Shown piece by piece: positions 52,240-62,099 of a stretch of 64,000 bases of DNA. The stretch lies in NCBI RefSeq assembly GCF_003144245.1, contig NW_020289978.1, positions 186,001 through 250,000 of the forward strand, in the 5' to 3' direction. A model generated the notes under the pieces. That model ran no database searches. It saw nothing but the letters and a program-made list of their open reading frames with translations, and was not told where the DNA came from. The position numbers were made by a program, and so were the translations under genes. Numbering within the stretch: position 1 is the first letter of the stretch; the number at the start of each line of letters is the position of its first letter. Origin of the DNA: Jaminaea rosea. Taxonomy: Eukaryota; Basidiomycota; Exobasidiomycetes; Microstromatales.

Positions 52240-54096
52240 TCATTCACGATACGCCTGCGACCCCGATGCCGATCGTAACCCCACCTCGTCCAGCCCAGCC
52301 AGAGCGCGCTCGAAATCGTCCCTGTTCCTCTTTCCCCCGTCCGCGTAGAGACGCTCCTCTTCCTCCTGCTCCTCCTTCTCCTCGTCGTGATGCGCGTGCT
52401 CGTGCGGCATGAATGTCCAATCGCTGCCTGACCAGCCTTGACACCCCGCCTGCGTGACGAGGAACTGTGCGCTCCGGGGTGGGCACCACGGTGAGAAGAT
52501 GAGGTGAAGGGTGCGTAGAGCGACGATGTCACCCCCTCCAAGTTTGCTCTTCTCGTCTTTCATGCCTTCCTCCCCTGCCATACTGACTCCAATTGCCCGA
52601 CTCTCCCCACCTCCACCTCCTTCGTCGTCGAGAGTGACGTGCGACCGACAGAGGACAAGACGTGCATTGATGCAGTTGTTCCAGGTATTGCTCAACGCTG
52701 CTTGCTTGTAGCGGTGTGTTGGCAGTAGTGCGAGGGAGACTCGCTGGTCAGCGTCGTGAGGTACTGCAGCAGATAGCATGGTTGCCAAATGACCGGTGAA
52801 GAAGGGCGATTGGGCAGCGTAGGTCAAGGGAGGCAGCGGCGCTGGTGAAGCCGCCGACGAAGAGGAAGTCGGCCGTCCCCTCGTCCTGTCACCACTCTTC
52901 GCCCTCTTGCCCAGCTGCTGCTGAGCCACGATTCTCCGCGCTGCCTCGTTCTCCCTCTCGAAGCAGTCCTGCACATGATTGACTACGACGACCGCACACC
53001 CTGCGCCTCCACTGCACGTAGTGGCGATCCGACGTAGTTCGTTGGCCAAGAGTGCGCTGTGACGTGATCGCTCAATGAGGGCTTGGAAGCTCGTCCCGGC
53101 TTCGACTGGATGGTAGATTGAGGCAATATTGTCTACGATGACGAGACCCAAGGGAGGGGCTGCGGGCCGAGAAGTTGACGCCGATGCAGGTGGCTGCTCA
53201 AGGCGAGCTGCCAATCCGGGGAGAGTGTACATTACCGCATGCTCAAGAGCGTCCATGTCCACTACTTTGGCAATATGCAGGTTTGAGAGGAGTAGAGCCG
53301 TAGCTTCGTCGAGATAGGCGGCGAGAGCCCCAGCGTCTTGCTCCGTCTTGACCACCAAGCCTGTGCGTCTTAGCCTTTCGTTCCACCGCCTCGCGAGTGT
53401 GGCTCGGGCCATCTCTACCATCCTGCCGCTGAAGTTGAGAGACTGGATATCCCCCTCTGAGAGCAGAAAGGCGACACTGCTCGCCCTCGCACGGTTGAAG
53501 CCCCACGCTTCTTCGTCTTCATCGTCATCGTCATGGTCAAGGCCCAACGCAGCATGCACGGCCATCTGCATGACCAGCTGCGACTTGCCCGATGAGCTCT
53601 CCCCTACCACGTCGGTGAGCATGCCCTTGCGTAGCCCACGTCCGCCAATCGCCTCGTCGAGGAGCTTGTCGCCGAGGCAGACCCAATCAACGTCGTTGCG
53701 GGCGCGGGACTTGCCCTTGCTACTTGCCTGCGCCACCTCTCCCCGCTGCCTCTTCTGAGTGCCTAAGCTCCTCGCCCCGACGTGATGAGCTGCACCCTGA
53801 GTGCCCTTGGCCCTGTACGCCATCTCAATGACATCTCTGCGCCACCCATCAACTTCGTATATGGGAATCTTGAGCATATCGGCCACCTGAGTGCGGCTGA
53901 GCAGCATAATCTGACCGAGTGTGAAGAGATTGTTGCGCCTCGCAAAGGCCAGAGTTTTGGGAGGGAGAAGCAGGTCGGCGGCGCTCCTCTCGCCAGCGGT
54001 GCCGCGGCTGACGAAGGAGGAGAGAGGCTGAGAGAGCCATACCGATGCGTCAAGAGCTCCACTTGCAATGCCTGAGCCGTTCGGCGAGGCCGACAT
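52240..54096 (-). CDS. Rad51-paralog recombination protein (Rad57/XRCC3-like), 618 aa
   Basis: This is a single exon. An N-terminal helix-hairpin-helix-like stretch (NNLFTLGQIMLLSRTQVADML) leads to the RecA-like core. The core has DWVCLGDKLLDEAIGG, Walker A GESSSGKSQL, Walker B LGLVIVDNIASIY, and VVVVNHVQD for the L2-type strand. TWNNCINARLVLCRS near the end is the usual Rad51-family C-terminal strand. Such paralogs load and stabilise Rad51 on single-stranded DNA. Rad57 or XRCC3 fits better than Rad55 by motif style, but I leave the symbol open. At 618 aa it is longer than most (350-500) because of Ser/Asp-rich inserts. I chose ATG 54096; an in-frame ATG at 54300 would add 68 low-complexity residues but overlaps the start codon of UPF3. 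Confidence 0.85.
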   Translation of the reverse strand: MSASPNGSGIASGALDASVWLSQPLSSFVSRGTAGERSAADLLLPPKTLAFARRNNLFTLGQIMLLSRTQVADMLKIPIYEVDGWRRDVIEMAYRAKGTQGAAHHVGARSLGTQKRQRGEVAQASSKGKSRARNDVDWVCLGDKLLDEAIGGRGLRKGMLTDVVGESSSGKSQLVMQMAVHAALGLDHDDDDEDEEAWGFNRARASSVAFLLSEGDIQSLNFSGRMVEMARATLARRWNERLRRTGLVVKTEQDAGALAAYLDEATALLLSNLHIAKVVDMDALEHAVMYTLPGLAARLEQPPASASTSRPAAPPLGLVIVDNIASIYHPVEAGTSFQALIERSRHSALLANELRRIATTCSGGAGCAVVVVNHVQDCFERENEAARRIVAQQQLGKRAKSGDRTRGRPTSSSSAASPAPLPPLTYAAQSPFFTGHLATMLSAAVPHDADQRVSLALLPTHRYKQAALSNTWNNCINARLVLCRSHVTLDDEGGGGGESRAIGVSMAGEEGMKDEKSKLGGGDIVALRTLHLIFSPWCPPRSAQFLVTQAGCQGWSGSDWTFMPHEHAHHDEEKEEQEEEERLYADGGKRNRDDFERALAGLDEVGLRSASGSQAYRE

Positions 54097-54298
54097 GCCC
54101 ACGGCGGGGGCAAGAGAAGATCTTGAGTGATGTTGGTCAAGAAGGAAAGAGGCAGCGGAAGCAGCACCAGACGACGCGTTGACTCCACACGACTTGCGAC
54201 TGGAACTCGACTCGATCGCCTTTCCGTCGATGCGGGCGCAGCGGACCGAGACTTGACTTGACTTTGCTCCCTCTTCGACATCACTCCAATACACCGTC
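54097..54298. promoter_or_regulatory. Short divergent promoter, Rad51 paralog / UPF3
   Basis: About 200 bp separate the preferred start codons. Repeated ACTTGACTTGACTTTG lies at 54249-54265, just before a C/A-rich UPF3 leader. If the upstream ATG of the Rad51 paralog is used, this segment is coding instead. Confidence 0.4.
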
Positions 54299-56002
54299 AT
54301 GCCGCCTAAGCAGCCCTCTGCGGGCGGCGCTACCTCATCGAAAGGTACGCAAGGCCCGAGGCACCATTCAGGGAAGCACAGCAAAGCAGCGAGTGGCCCC
54401 ACAGCAGCGCAGCAGGCGCAGCCGGCTCAGCCGGCCAAGAAGGTGCGATCGCGGCCAAAGAAGAAGCAGTCAAAGTCAGGGGCAGCAGGAGGGGCAGGGG
54501 GACCAGGCGGAAAGGAAGACGATGCTGGAAAGCAGAGACTCAAGGTTGTAGTGCGGCGACTGCCGCCTAATCTGCCTGAGGACATCTTCTGGAAGAGCGT
54601 CGAGCCCTGGACTGGCAAGCAGCTCGTCGACAAACCTGCGCCGATCCTCGTTAAGCAGACTGCAGCTGCCGAGGATGCGCCGACTCGGGTGGGGCAGGAG
54701 ACCGACGATGGGGAGCAGCATGAAGCGACGAAGGACAGCAGCGACGATGCCGCAAATCCAGCAAACGCCGCGGCAGAAGCAAAGTCAGCCGCACCGCCGA
54801 TCGTAAAGCCAGGCCCTTACATTCACCTGGGCGTCCCTGCTCAAGAGAAGCTCGTCTGGCGTCGATACGTCCAGGGCAAATTCAAAACACCGCCCAACGC
54901 AGCCTCCTCATCCTCGCAGTCCTCTCTCCCGCACGTTCACTCGCGTGCCTATCTGCGCTTCCGCTCCCTGACGGACCTCCTGGACTTCCACCGGAACTTT
55001 GATGGACACGTCTTCCGCGACTCCAAAGGGAGAGAGAGCGTCGCTCTCGTCGAGTGGGCGCCTTATCAGAAGGTGCCGCCCCTGGCGTCCGTCGCAGGAG
55101 GGCAGACACAGGTGCGACGTAGACCCGATAAGAGGGAGGGGACGATTCATGAGGAGCCAGATTTCCTCGCCTTTGTGGAGAGATTGGAGAAGGGCGGGAA
55201 AGAGGAGGCGAGTGAGGAGAGAAAGGACACGAAGAGCGATGCCGAGGTGATGGCGTTTCTCAGCGCGGCAACCTCCGCTAAGGGGAAGGAGACGGCAGAC
55301 TCCGCAGCGGGTGACAAGAAGAAGCTCACCCCGCTCCTCGAGCACCTCAAGGCCAAGAAGGCTCAGTCGGCCGCAGCCGCTGCAGCCGCTGCACAGGCAA
55401 AGGCGGCTTCGAAAAAGCAGAAGGGAAAAGGAGCGGCAGGTCCAGCAGGCAAAGGCGCGGCTACGTCAGGCAAGAAGGGTGCGGCGAGCAGCAAGCAGAC
55501 GGACGCGCAAGTCGAAGCCGTTCGCGCTCACATGAAGGCTAGCATTGGAGGGCCTGCATCGCCCTCCGCCCCTGACACCTCAAGCCCTAAGCCACCGACG
55601 GGGCCTGCCAATCGGAAGGGCAAGAGCAAAGAACTCAAGCCCTCTGCGGCGGCACATCACGCGAAGAAGGGCACCTCAACCCCTCCTACTTCTTCAACAG
55701 CAGCAGGAGGGCCGCCTTCCTCTTCTGCTTCTACCACGTCCATTCCTACGGGGCCGAAAGCGCAGCAGCAGCAGCAAAAGAATAGGGCGGCCAAATGGAA
55801 GGCCAAGGGCAAAGATAAAGAGAAGGGTACTCAGGAAGAAGCAGCAGGAGGCGCTGGTGGCGCAGCTGGGGGAAAGAAGGGATCGCAACAGCAGCAGGGA
55901 AAGGGGAACAGGCCTAAGCCTGGCTCTGATCATGCGGGAGGAGGAGCTCCAGCAGCAGCTGCCTCTGCGCCGACACCGACACTTCTGAGACGACCCGATT
56001 GA
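54299..56002 (+). CDS. UPF3: Nonsense-mediated decay factor Upf3 (Smg4/UPF3 domain), 567 aa
   Basis: This is a single open frame. After a basic, Gln/Ala-rich N-terminus, the Smg4/UPF3 domain begins at about residue 80: LKVVVRRLPPNLPEDIFW, SRAYLRFRSLTDLLDFHRNF, FDGHVFRDSKGRE and VEWAPYQKVP. It continues with the domain's end, EGTIHEEPDFLAFVERL. Upf3 bridges the exon-junction or ribosome-bound complex and Upf2 in nonsense-mediated mRNA decay, shuttling between nucleus and cytoplasm. The C-terminal half is Lys/Ala/Gln/Gly-rich and disordered, consistent with fast-evolving UPF3 tails. A possible donor at 54345 was considered and not used. Confidence 0.93.
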   Translation: MPPKQPSAGGATSSKGTQGPRHHSGKHSKAASGPTAAQQAQPAQPAKKVRSRPKKKQSKSGAAGGAGGPGGKEDDAGKQRLKVVVRRLPPNLPEDIFWKSVEPWTGKQLVDKPAPILVKQTAAAEDAPTRVGQETDDGEQHEATKDSSDDAANPANAAAEAKSAAPPIVKPGPYIHLGVPAQEKLVWRRYVQGKFKTPPNAASSSSQSSLPHVHSRAYLRFRSLTDLLDFHRNFDGHVFRDSKGRESVALVEWAPYQKVPPLASVAGGQTQVRRRPDKREGTIHEEPDFLAFVERLEKGGKEEASEERKDTKSDAEVMAFLSAATSAKGKETADSAAGDKKKLTPLLEHLKAKKAQSAAAAAAAAQAKAASKKQKGKGAAGPAGKGAATSGKKGAASSKQTDAQVEAVRAHMKASIGGPASPSAPDTSSPKPPTGPANRKGKSKELKPSAAAHHAKKGTSTPPTSSTAAGGPPSSSASTTSIPTGPKAQQQQQKNRAAKWKAKGKDKEKGTQEEAAGGAGGAAGGKKGSQQQQGKGNRPKPGSDHAGGGAPAAAASAPTPTLLRRPD

Positions 56003-56220
56003 TCGGCTGGTCCTTCATCAATGTTCTTCAAGCCGTCGCTCGCATCACATCGCATGGGCGCAAACACCGAGTGCTCAAGCGAAAGATCGTATGATTGTAG
56101 CAAACAGGGGTCTCAAGCAGTTGCTCAGGTACAGGCGAGCGAGGAGCACCAGGCTCTCACTTTCTCTGCCGCCAATCAGATCGTGGGATGGATGAAGAGA
56201 TCACAGGTCGCATCACCGCT

Positions 56221-57585
56221 TTAGAACTCGCCAAAGAAGGAACCCTTCTTCCTCTTGCTGCCGCCGATGGGAGGGTACTATGCGCAAGGTCAGGAGGAGC
56301 GGCAAAGTCAGCACATCGCCTCTTTGACAATGTCGTTCGGCAGCTTCCACGTACCTTGTTGGGCGCCGCCTTTTTCCCGATATCTTGCGGGCTGGCAATC
56401 CCCGGCCTAGCCTTCGCGGCTTCAAACTTCGCCTTGGCAAGTCTCCTCGCGTACTCCTCCTCGCCCTCTCCCGGCCTACGCTTCGCATCAACAACGGCAG
56501 CTTTCTCCCTCTGCCTAAACTCATACGCCTGGCGCGCCGTCTCCAGTCGGTCTCTGTATCCCTCCTCCGTCTCACCCTCGAGCCTCTCCGGCTTCAAATC
56601 ATGCTCCATGGCCGCCTGCTCAGCATTGATTGCCTGCTCAGCCCCAGTCTTGACTAGGTGCTCCCCCGATGGCCCGCGGAAGAGGTGTTGCGTGTCCGCT
56701 TGGGCTTCATGAGCAGCATGACCGCCAGCGTGCGCGTTCCAAGGCTCGTGAGGAGGGGCAACGGTGCCCTCCTTGGGAATCTGGGCCTCGTAGGGCGAGA
56801 CGTACTTGTGGCCGTGGGCTGCGGCTTCTTTGCGAAGACGCTCGTCTTCTTCAATTGAGGGCATGCCTTCTGCTTTGCGTTCTCGCTGCTCCTCTTCGCG
56901 CTCGATTGCGTCGTGGTGCGCAAAGTGCTCAAGATCTTCCTTGTGAGTGTAGGCTCTGCGCAGTGAGGGAGGAGAGAGAAGTCAGACTCATTGCTACGAT
57001 GATGGTCGCAGTGGAATCGCGTCTGCTCACTCTGGCTTCTGTGTGTCCGGGGTGTTGTGATAGATCCTGATAATGCGCAGCGAGAAGACGGTGAGCTACG
57101 GTTCCCCAACATGCCTCATGCCTCATGCCTCGCTGCACTCACTCCTCATGATGCATGAAGAACTCCGACTCTTCGTCGTAGTGATGACCAAGCGCCCCCT
57201 TGCCGAATTGTGGGAAGTCAGGCAGCCCATCCTCTCCACCATCAATGAACTCCCTCTTGGTGATCTGTCCATCCGAATTCTTGTCAAGCCTCGCAAGCAC
57301 CGTCTTGACAATCTCGTCCGCCTTGGCGTCGTGAATCTCGTGCGTCGGCGAGTGCTTGACAGAGAGGGAGTGATGAACGCCATAGATTGCCTCAATCTCA
57401 CTGCGGTCCAGCACGCCGTCCCTGTTGAGATCGTGGATGGCAAAGAAAGCGCCAAGATCGAACGAGTCGATGTGATGCTCGTTCTTGAAGTGCTCGACGA
57501 TGTACGAGGGTGGGGCGGCCGATGCCAGGGAGAAGAGCCCCGTTGCGGCCGCTACACTCAGGGCTGTGCGCATACCAGATGGCAT
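56221..57585 (-). CDS. Secretory EF-hand protein, Ssp120/nucleobindin-like, 378 aa
   Basis: The exons are 57585-57143, 57066-57031 (36 nt), 56955-56355 and 56277-56221, in phases 2, 2 and 0. A signal peptide (core LSVAAATGLFSLASA) precedes two EF-hands with full loops (DLNRDGVLDRSE and DKNSDGQITKRE). The nucleobindin-type signature follows: FFMHHEEIYHNTPDTQ, then EDLEHFAHHDAIEREE and a charged helix. Yeast Ssp120 is a calcium-binding cargo-linked protein of the ER-Golgi pathway. The C-terminal region has repeated Glu/Ala-rich helices (GETEEGYRDRLETAR; GEGEEEYARRLAKAK), which read like an imperfect internal repeat. The protein ends SFFGEF, with no HDEL-type retention signal. Confidence 0.88.
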
Positions 57586-59209
57586 CGTGATACACGAGGA
57601 GGAAGGGAGATGAGATAGAGTGAATGATACGAAGGGCAGCAAAGGAACAACGCAGCGCATGCCCTCCTGTCCCTGTCCTCGTCCTTTGACCCGCGTTGCA
57701 GTTGGTTGCGCCCGGGCCTCCTTCGAGAAGTGCACACTTCGCTGCCACGCGTCGGGCCAATGGGGCAGGGCATGCCATCGCCGCCTCACCCACCGCCTTC
57801 GACCGGTCATGGAGATGGGCATAAGTGGTGCGACCTTGCGATCAAGCGTCACTGGGAGAAAGCTGACGCAGTATTTCGTTGTCTCTCATCGACAGCTGAC
57901 TGCAGCTGCCGTGACTACACGCCAGCGATGATGCAATGGTATCTCGAACAGCATCACTGCCACAAGCCGCTATCGTTTGCTCTTCCGAGGCAATGAGCGG
58001 TCATCAGGACGCCTCTCGCCTTGAGCTTCTCCCAATACTTCCTGTGATTGTAGTGAGGGCGGAAGACCACCAGCTTCTCTGTGTCTAGCACGAGAAGGGA
58101 ACTGAGGCTGCTTTCTGTAAAGAGACCATGCACCAACCAATGGGCAGCACCAGCCATCGAGTCACCCGTTCATCAGCAAGTCATAAGATGCTGAGCAGTG
58201 AATCCCCCTTCCGCTTCGCTCAGCGCCCAAAAGTTCATTCTCTTCTCGGCCCTCGTGATCGCTCGTCATCACTACCGCCAAGGGGGGCGCCACGGTGAAC
58301 CGACTGAGCGGCGACGATGCTCAGCTTCCGCTTCCGAGACGCACAACCGCTCAGCCCGCCCGCCCGGCCAGCTGTGCGCGCTGAGCGTTGTCGTTGCCGC
58401 CCACCCCAACTCGAGTATAAGACAGCGACTCGCCTGGCTGACTCTCTTTCCTCTTTTCCCTATCCTTGTGCATGTGAGTAAACGCGCCCCCAAGCTATCG
58501 CCACCAACGAGCTCGAGATCATCGTTTACTGACTATGCTCTCTCGTCTCTTACACGCTCCCTTCGCTCATCAGGGGTTATCGCAGACGTCCGTGAAGTTC
58601 CGACTGAGACTCTGCTATTGCTGGTTGCAAACTAAAAACCATTTCCGTCCTCTTCTGCAGCCTCTTCGAGAGGCGGGTCTAGGCAATTTTTCTCCATTAC
58701 CACACCATACGGTAGCCGTTGAGGCATCGTCGTCGTCGTCGTTGTAGCCAGCCACCTTGGACCTCAGCCTTGGACCTTGAAGGCTTCTCGCTTGCTTCTG
58801 TCGCTGGACGAAGACGGGGAGCCAGCGAGGGACGGGGATGGGGGAAAGGGTGACGAGTCCAGAGTGGGCATGTAGCGCTTCGTGAGTGCGTCAGTGAATA
58901 GCAAAGCATGTCCTCCATCATCATCGTCGTCGTCGTGTTGCTGCGTGAGTTGTGAGCCTGCTGCCCTCGTCGTGAGAATCGAGGTGGAAGGGATGAGCAA
59001 GTGGGAGCAGGTTACGCTTGGGTGGACCGCGTCATCACAACAATCAAGCATCCACTACCGCGCACACACACACGACGCTCTCTCTCATTGAAATCATTGT
59101 TTCGTTCATTGAAATCATTGTTTCGTGCGCGGTACTCATATGGCTGTGTGAAGAGGGGAATCTACATCCAAGCAAAGGCGCTGCGCTTCGTGATGCGTGT
59201 GACGATGGT
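57586..59209. other. Gene-poor 1.6-kb stretch with only weak small ORFs
   Basis: No confident gene is visible. Two ATG-started minus-strand frames were examined: 58157-57954 (67 aa, contains LVLDTEKLVVFRPHYNHRKY) and 59051-58764 (95 aa, with an Asp run and a Ser/Pro-rich end). Neither shows a known motif. A TATA-like GAGTATAAGAC lies at about 58413, and a donor-like GTGAGTAAAC is at 58475. A spliced noncoding transcript or a short unknown gene is possible but unsupported. Confidence 0.35.
59086..59127. repeat. 21-bp tandem duplication
   Basis: The unit CATTGAAATCATTGTTTCGT(T/G) occurs twice head to tail (59086-59106 and 59107-59127), nearly identical, just past the 3' end of the dienelactone hydrolase gene. 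It is AT-rich compared with its surroundings and looks like a recent slippage or duplication event. Confidence 0.9.
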
Positions 59210-60408
59210 CTACTTGAGGAACATGGTGAAGTGGCCGATGACCTGGTTGGCAGCGCTGCGACACGAAAGATTATGGTCAGCTCTCGCATGGCCTCAGCAT
59301 CAACACGCCACGCCGTCACCCCGTACTCACTGCTGCATGCCCGTAGCGGTGAACTCATCCTCCGAGTCGCCACGCGTAGCGAAGCCGTGCTTGAGTCCAG
59401 GGAGGAAAACGAAGGACGTGAAGACCTTCTTGGGGGCGAGCGTCTTGGTAGCTACCTCCCACGAGGCCTGCCGCTTCGTAGAAGGGAACTGCTCGTCGTG
59501 CTCCGGGCAGATGAAGCAGCCGGGCTTCTCGAGCTTCTCGAAGCTGCGTGGGAGAGCGAAGGGAGAATTTGGAGCAAGGAAAAAGGTCAGCTCGCTGCTC
59601 TTGCACAACAGCATTATTACCATCTCGCCCTCTCATCACTCACTCCGAAGCCTCGATGATGCTCGGGTGAGCAAAGGCCACAGCGTCGACCCCATTCTGT
59701 CCGGCATCCTTGCTGCCCAAGTGCAAGACCGAAGTAGCTCCCCAGCAGAAGCCGACAGCGCCCATTTTCTTGACGCTGGGCTGCTGCTTCTTGATCTCGG
59801 CCACAAAGGTCTCGGACTGCTTCCAAGCCTGGTCGCGAGGGGGAAACTGTGCAAGGAAGGCGGGGATGTCGACTGACTTGCCCTCCAGCATGCCCTGGGC
59901 GACGAGGTCTTTGCCGTCAAAGTAGTCGCTGCGGTCGAGATGGGGAGGTGATCAGGGTCAGCATGGGGACGAGGACAGGAAGGAGAGTGGAGCAGGGCGT
60001 GCGCACGGGAGGTAGACGGTAGCGCCGGTGCCCTCAGCGTACTTGTCGGCGAGGATCTTGGAGTTGTTGAGAGAGATACCAAAGACATCCTACAGGCGAG
60101 AGAAGGCGTGAAGACGACGATCAGCTCGCTGCGTACGCGGTATGCGGTGGCTCCACGGTATTACTCACGGCGATGAAGAGGATAGCGGACGAGGAGTCAG
60201 AGTTGCCAGTCACATAGGTGTCCTTGCCGTCGAGCTTGGTCATCTTGCCCGCAGGCGTGCCCTTGTGGAAGGAGCCGATCTGAAGGCAGCAGGGAGAGAG
60301 AGACATCTTGGTAGTGGTGGTGTGGTTGCGGAGGTGGGAAGCGAGAAGGTTGGTTCTGGTGATGCCGGACAAGGAAGAGGAAGAAGAGGCACGGAGGGAG
60401 GATAGCAT
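59210..60408 (-). CDS. Dienelactone-hydrolase-family protein (Aim2-like), 288 aa, or 254 aa from the inner ATG
   Basis: There are five exons: 60408-60169, 60089-60007, 59928-59644, 59543-59331 and 59255-59210. All junctions close in frame (phases 0,2,2,2). The fold is the DLH alpha/beta hydrolase: FGISLNNSKILAD, LPDYFDGK, nucleophile elbow VGFCWGA with Cys, Asp in CPEHDEQFP and His in GLKHGF. Bacterial homologues open dienelactone rings; yeast Aim2 is of unknown substrate and linked to mitochondrial inheritance. The first ATG (60408) adds 34 residues rich in Ser/Arg/Leu/Thr without acidic residues, a typical mitochondrial presequence. An inner ATG at 60306 gives the cytosolic-length form. Confidence 0.9.
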
Positions 60409-61441
60409 ACAGAGGATGCCGGTGGGCGAGGTGAGATTAGCTTGGCGTGGCGAGCGACGAAATGTGGGTAAGACTACAAGCTTACCTCGAAGGGTGTAAA
60501 AGAATCGATGGTGAGGAAAGAGAGAGAAGGGAAGAGGCGTCGGCTGCCGACCAGCTCACACCGTCAATTCCGTCGAGCTCACGGGCCTCCTCCACCGTCG
60601 ACGCTTGGACGGGCGAGACGAGGGCACCCTCGTCGGCCGTTCTCGACCGATCAGAACGATACGGCAACGAGCGCAAGGCTCAAGGGATGAAGGCAAGCAA
60701 CTTCACATTGCAATAGAATACAGACAGTGTACAACGAAGATGAGACAGGGCAAATTACACTGTCCGTACGGCCAGAGACAACGAGGCAAGGGCGTCAGCT
60801 CACTCTGCTCTGACGTCGAGATGGGAGCAATCATCTCGCTGTCTCTGGCGCAGCCCACCATTGCACCTCGCAGTGATCATCAGACAGCAGTTGGATACGC
60901 ATTGAGTCCGCACGTCATAATGGCTAGTTAGGCCAGATAGGAATTTGATGGTCTTTGTCGTTTCAACATCCTCGATCCGCCCGCAAGATGACATGGTAGG
61001 CTGCGCGAGAGCCAGACAAGAGCCGCGACGCTGAGAAAGAGAAGGAAGACTCACCTTACATTGAACGACAGAGGCGAGAGATGCGAGAGGATGATGCGAG
61101 CTTCCTGTCGAAGTAGAGAAGAAGCAAGAGGAAGTCAGCTTCTGCTCGTCTACTTCTCGTTACGATGATGTGCGCTGGCTGCTGCTCCTGCCGCTGCTGC
61201 GCACTTGTGTGCTCAGATTCTTTTGACATTGTTTGGCTATAGGTATGGTCGATCGCTCATGAATCTTCGGATAGGGGCGACACTTGTGTCTCATCGTAGC
61301 AAGCCGCAGCGGCGGGCGCAGCGGCAGCAGCAGCAGTAGCATCGAGACGAGGCAGCTTGGTACTCACCATCAACATCTCTGCAGCTCCATCACTGGGGTA
61401 TCTTGGTGGGTATATCGGCCCTCGCCCCTAGGCAGGCCCCG
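60409..61441. other. Gene-free stretch upstream of the dienelactone hydrolase gene
   Basis: About 1.0 kb has no convincing coding region. A minus-strand frame at 60985-60800 starting MSSCGRIEDVETTKT (about 61 aa) shows no recognised motif. A donor-like AAGGTGAGT at about 61050 (minus) could belong to a spliced 5' leader. Confidence 0.35.
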
Positions 61442-61761
61442 TCAAAGAGCGGCGCCCACCAGGTTCAGCGAGCGAAGTGCCCATCCCACAGTCCACGAGG
61501 GGCCAGGGGATGCCTCCTCCTTCAAATGAAATGAAGGCGCAGAGATTTCTCCTCTCGAAGACGGGAACGCGAGGTAGGCAACTGAGAAAACGTCCAACAA
61601 AGGGAGAAGGTCGAGCAACAGGGTCATGACGAGCGGGGCGTAAAGGAAGGGATGAGTCCCGAAGGCCTCGAATCGCCAACCAACCCCGACGCCGGACACC
61701 ACGAAGCCGCCCTCCTCGACCTTCGGAGGCGCTGTGTATATGCCAGCTCGAACTTTTGTGT
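61442..61761 (-). CDS. Candidate coding exon of an unrecognised membrane-associated protein (5' part unresolved)
   Basis: A minus-strand frame from an acceptor-like CACAG at 61762 to TGA at 61442 encodes about 106 residues with protein-like character: IYTAPPKVEEGGFVVSGVG, then PFLYAPLVMTLLLDLLPLLD, a hydrophobic helix, and a mixed C-terminus. A clear donor-like GAG|GTGAGT lies upstream at 61850, but the exon before it does not give an open frame in phase, so either that exon is untranslated or the true 5' exons are elsewhere. If untranslated, translation could start at the inner ATG in LVMTLLL (64 aa). The hydrophobic block loosely recalls short bacterial YceK-type lipoproteins, but I make no family call. 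Confidence 0.35.
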
Positions 61762-62099
61762 CTGTGATCAGTGAGAAAGGTGTACATATGCGATGTGAGC
61801 TACCCTCTTCTTGAACGTGGTCGTCACGCTGCGAGCTTGGGGTCACTCACCTCCTTGGATTTTTGTTCAAAGAGAAGAGGCAAGTTGCTCGTCGCAGCCC
61901 TCGCCCATTTTCTTCACCGTCGCCCGCTCCCGCGTGCTCGTCTCAGACTTGACTCGCGAGCCACGGCCCATCCGAATCGCGGCGTCTCACGCTCACGCAC
62001 ACACGCACGACTCGACTCCACCGCCCACCGCCCAGTTCCAAATCTCGCAGCTGCTTCCTTCCTATCAACCTACCTATTTGTCACCGACGCACGCTCAGC
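61762..62099. promoter_or_regulatory. HIS3 promoter and leader
   Basis: These 338 bp lie upstream of HIS3. A TGACTC core at 61950-61955, about 145 bp before the ATG, matches the core of the Gcn4/Cpc1 (general amino-acid control) site, which would suit a histidine gene. One six-base match can arise by chance. The leader next to the ATG is C/A-rich. Confidence 0.35.

Noticed and set aside
54345-54412. Possible intron in UPF3 (donor GTACGC at 54345)
   Set aside because: Splicing to the best acceptor breaks the frame, whereas reading through stays open into the conserved domain.
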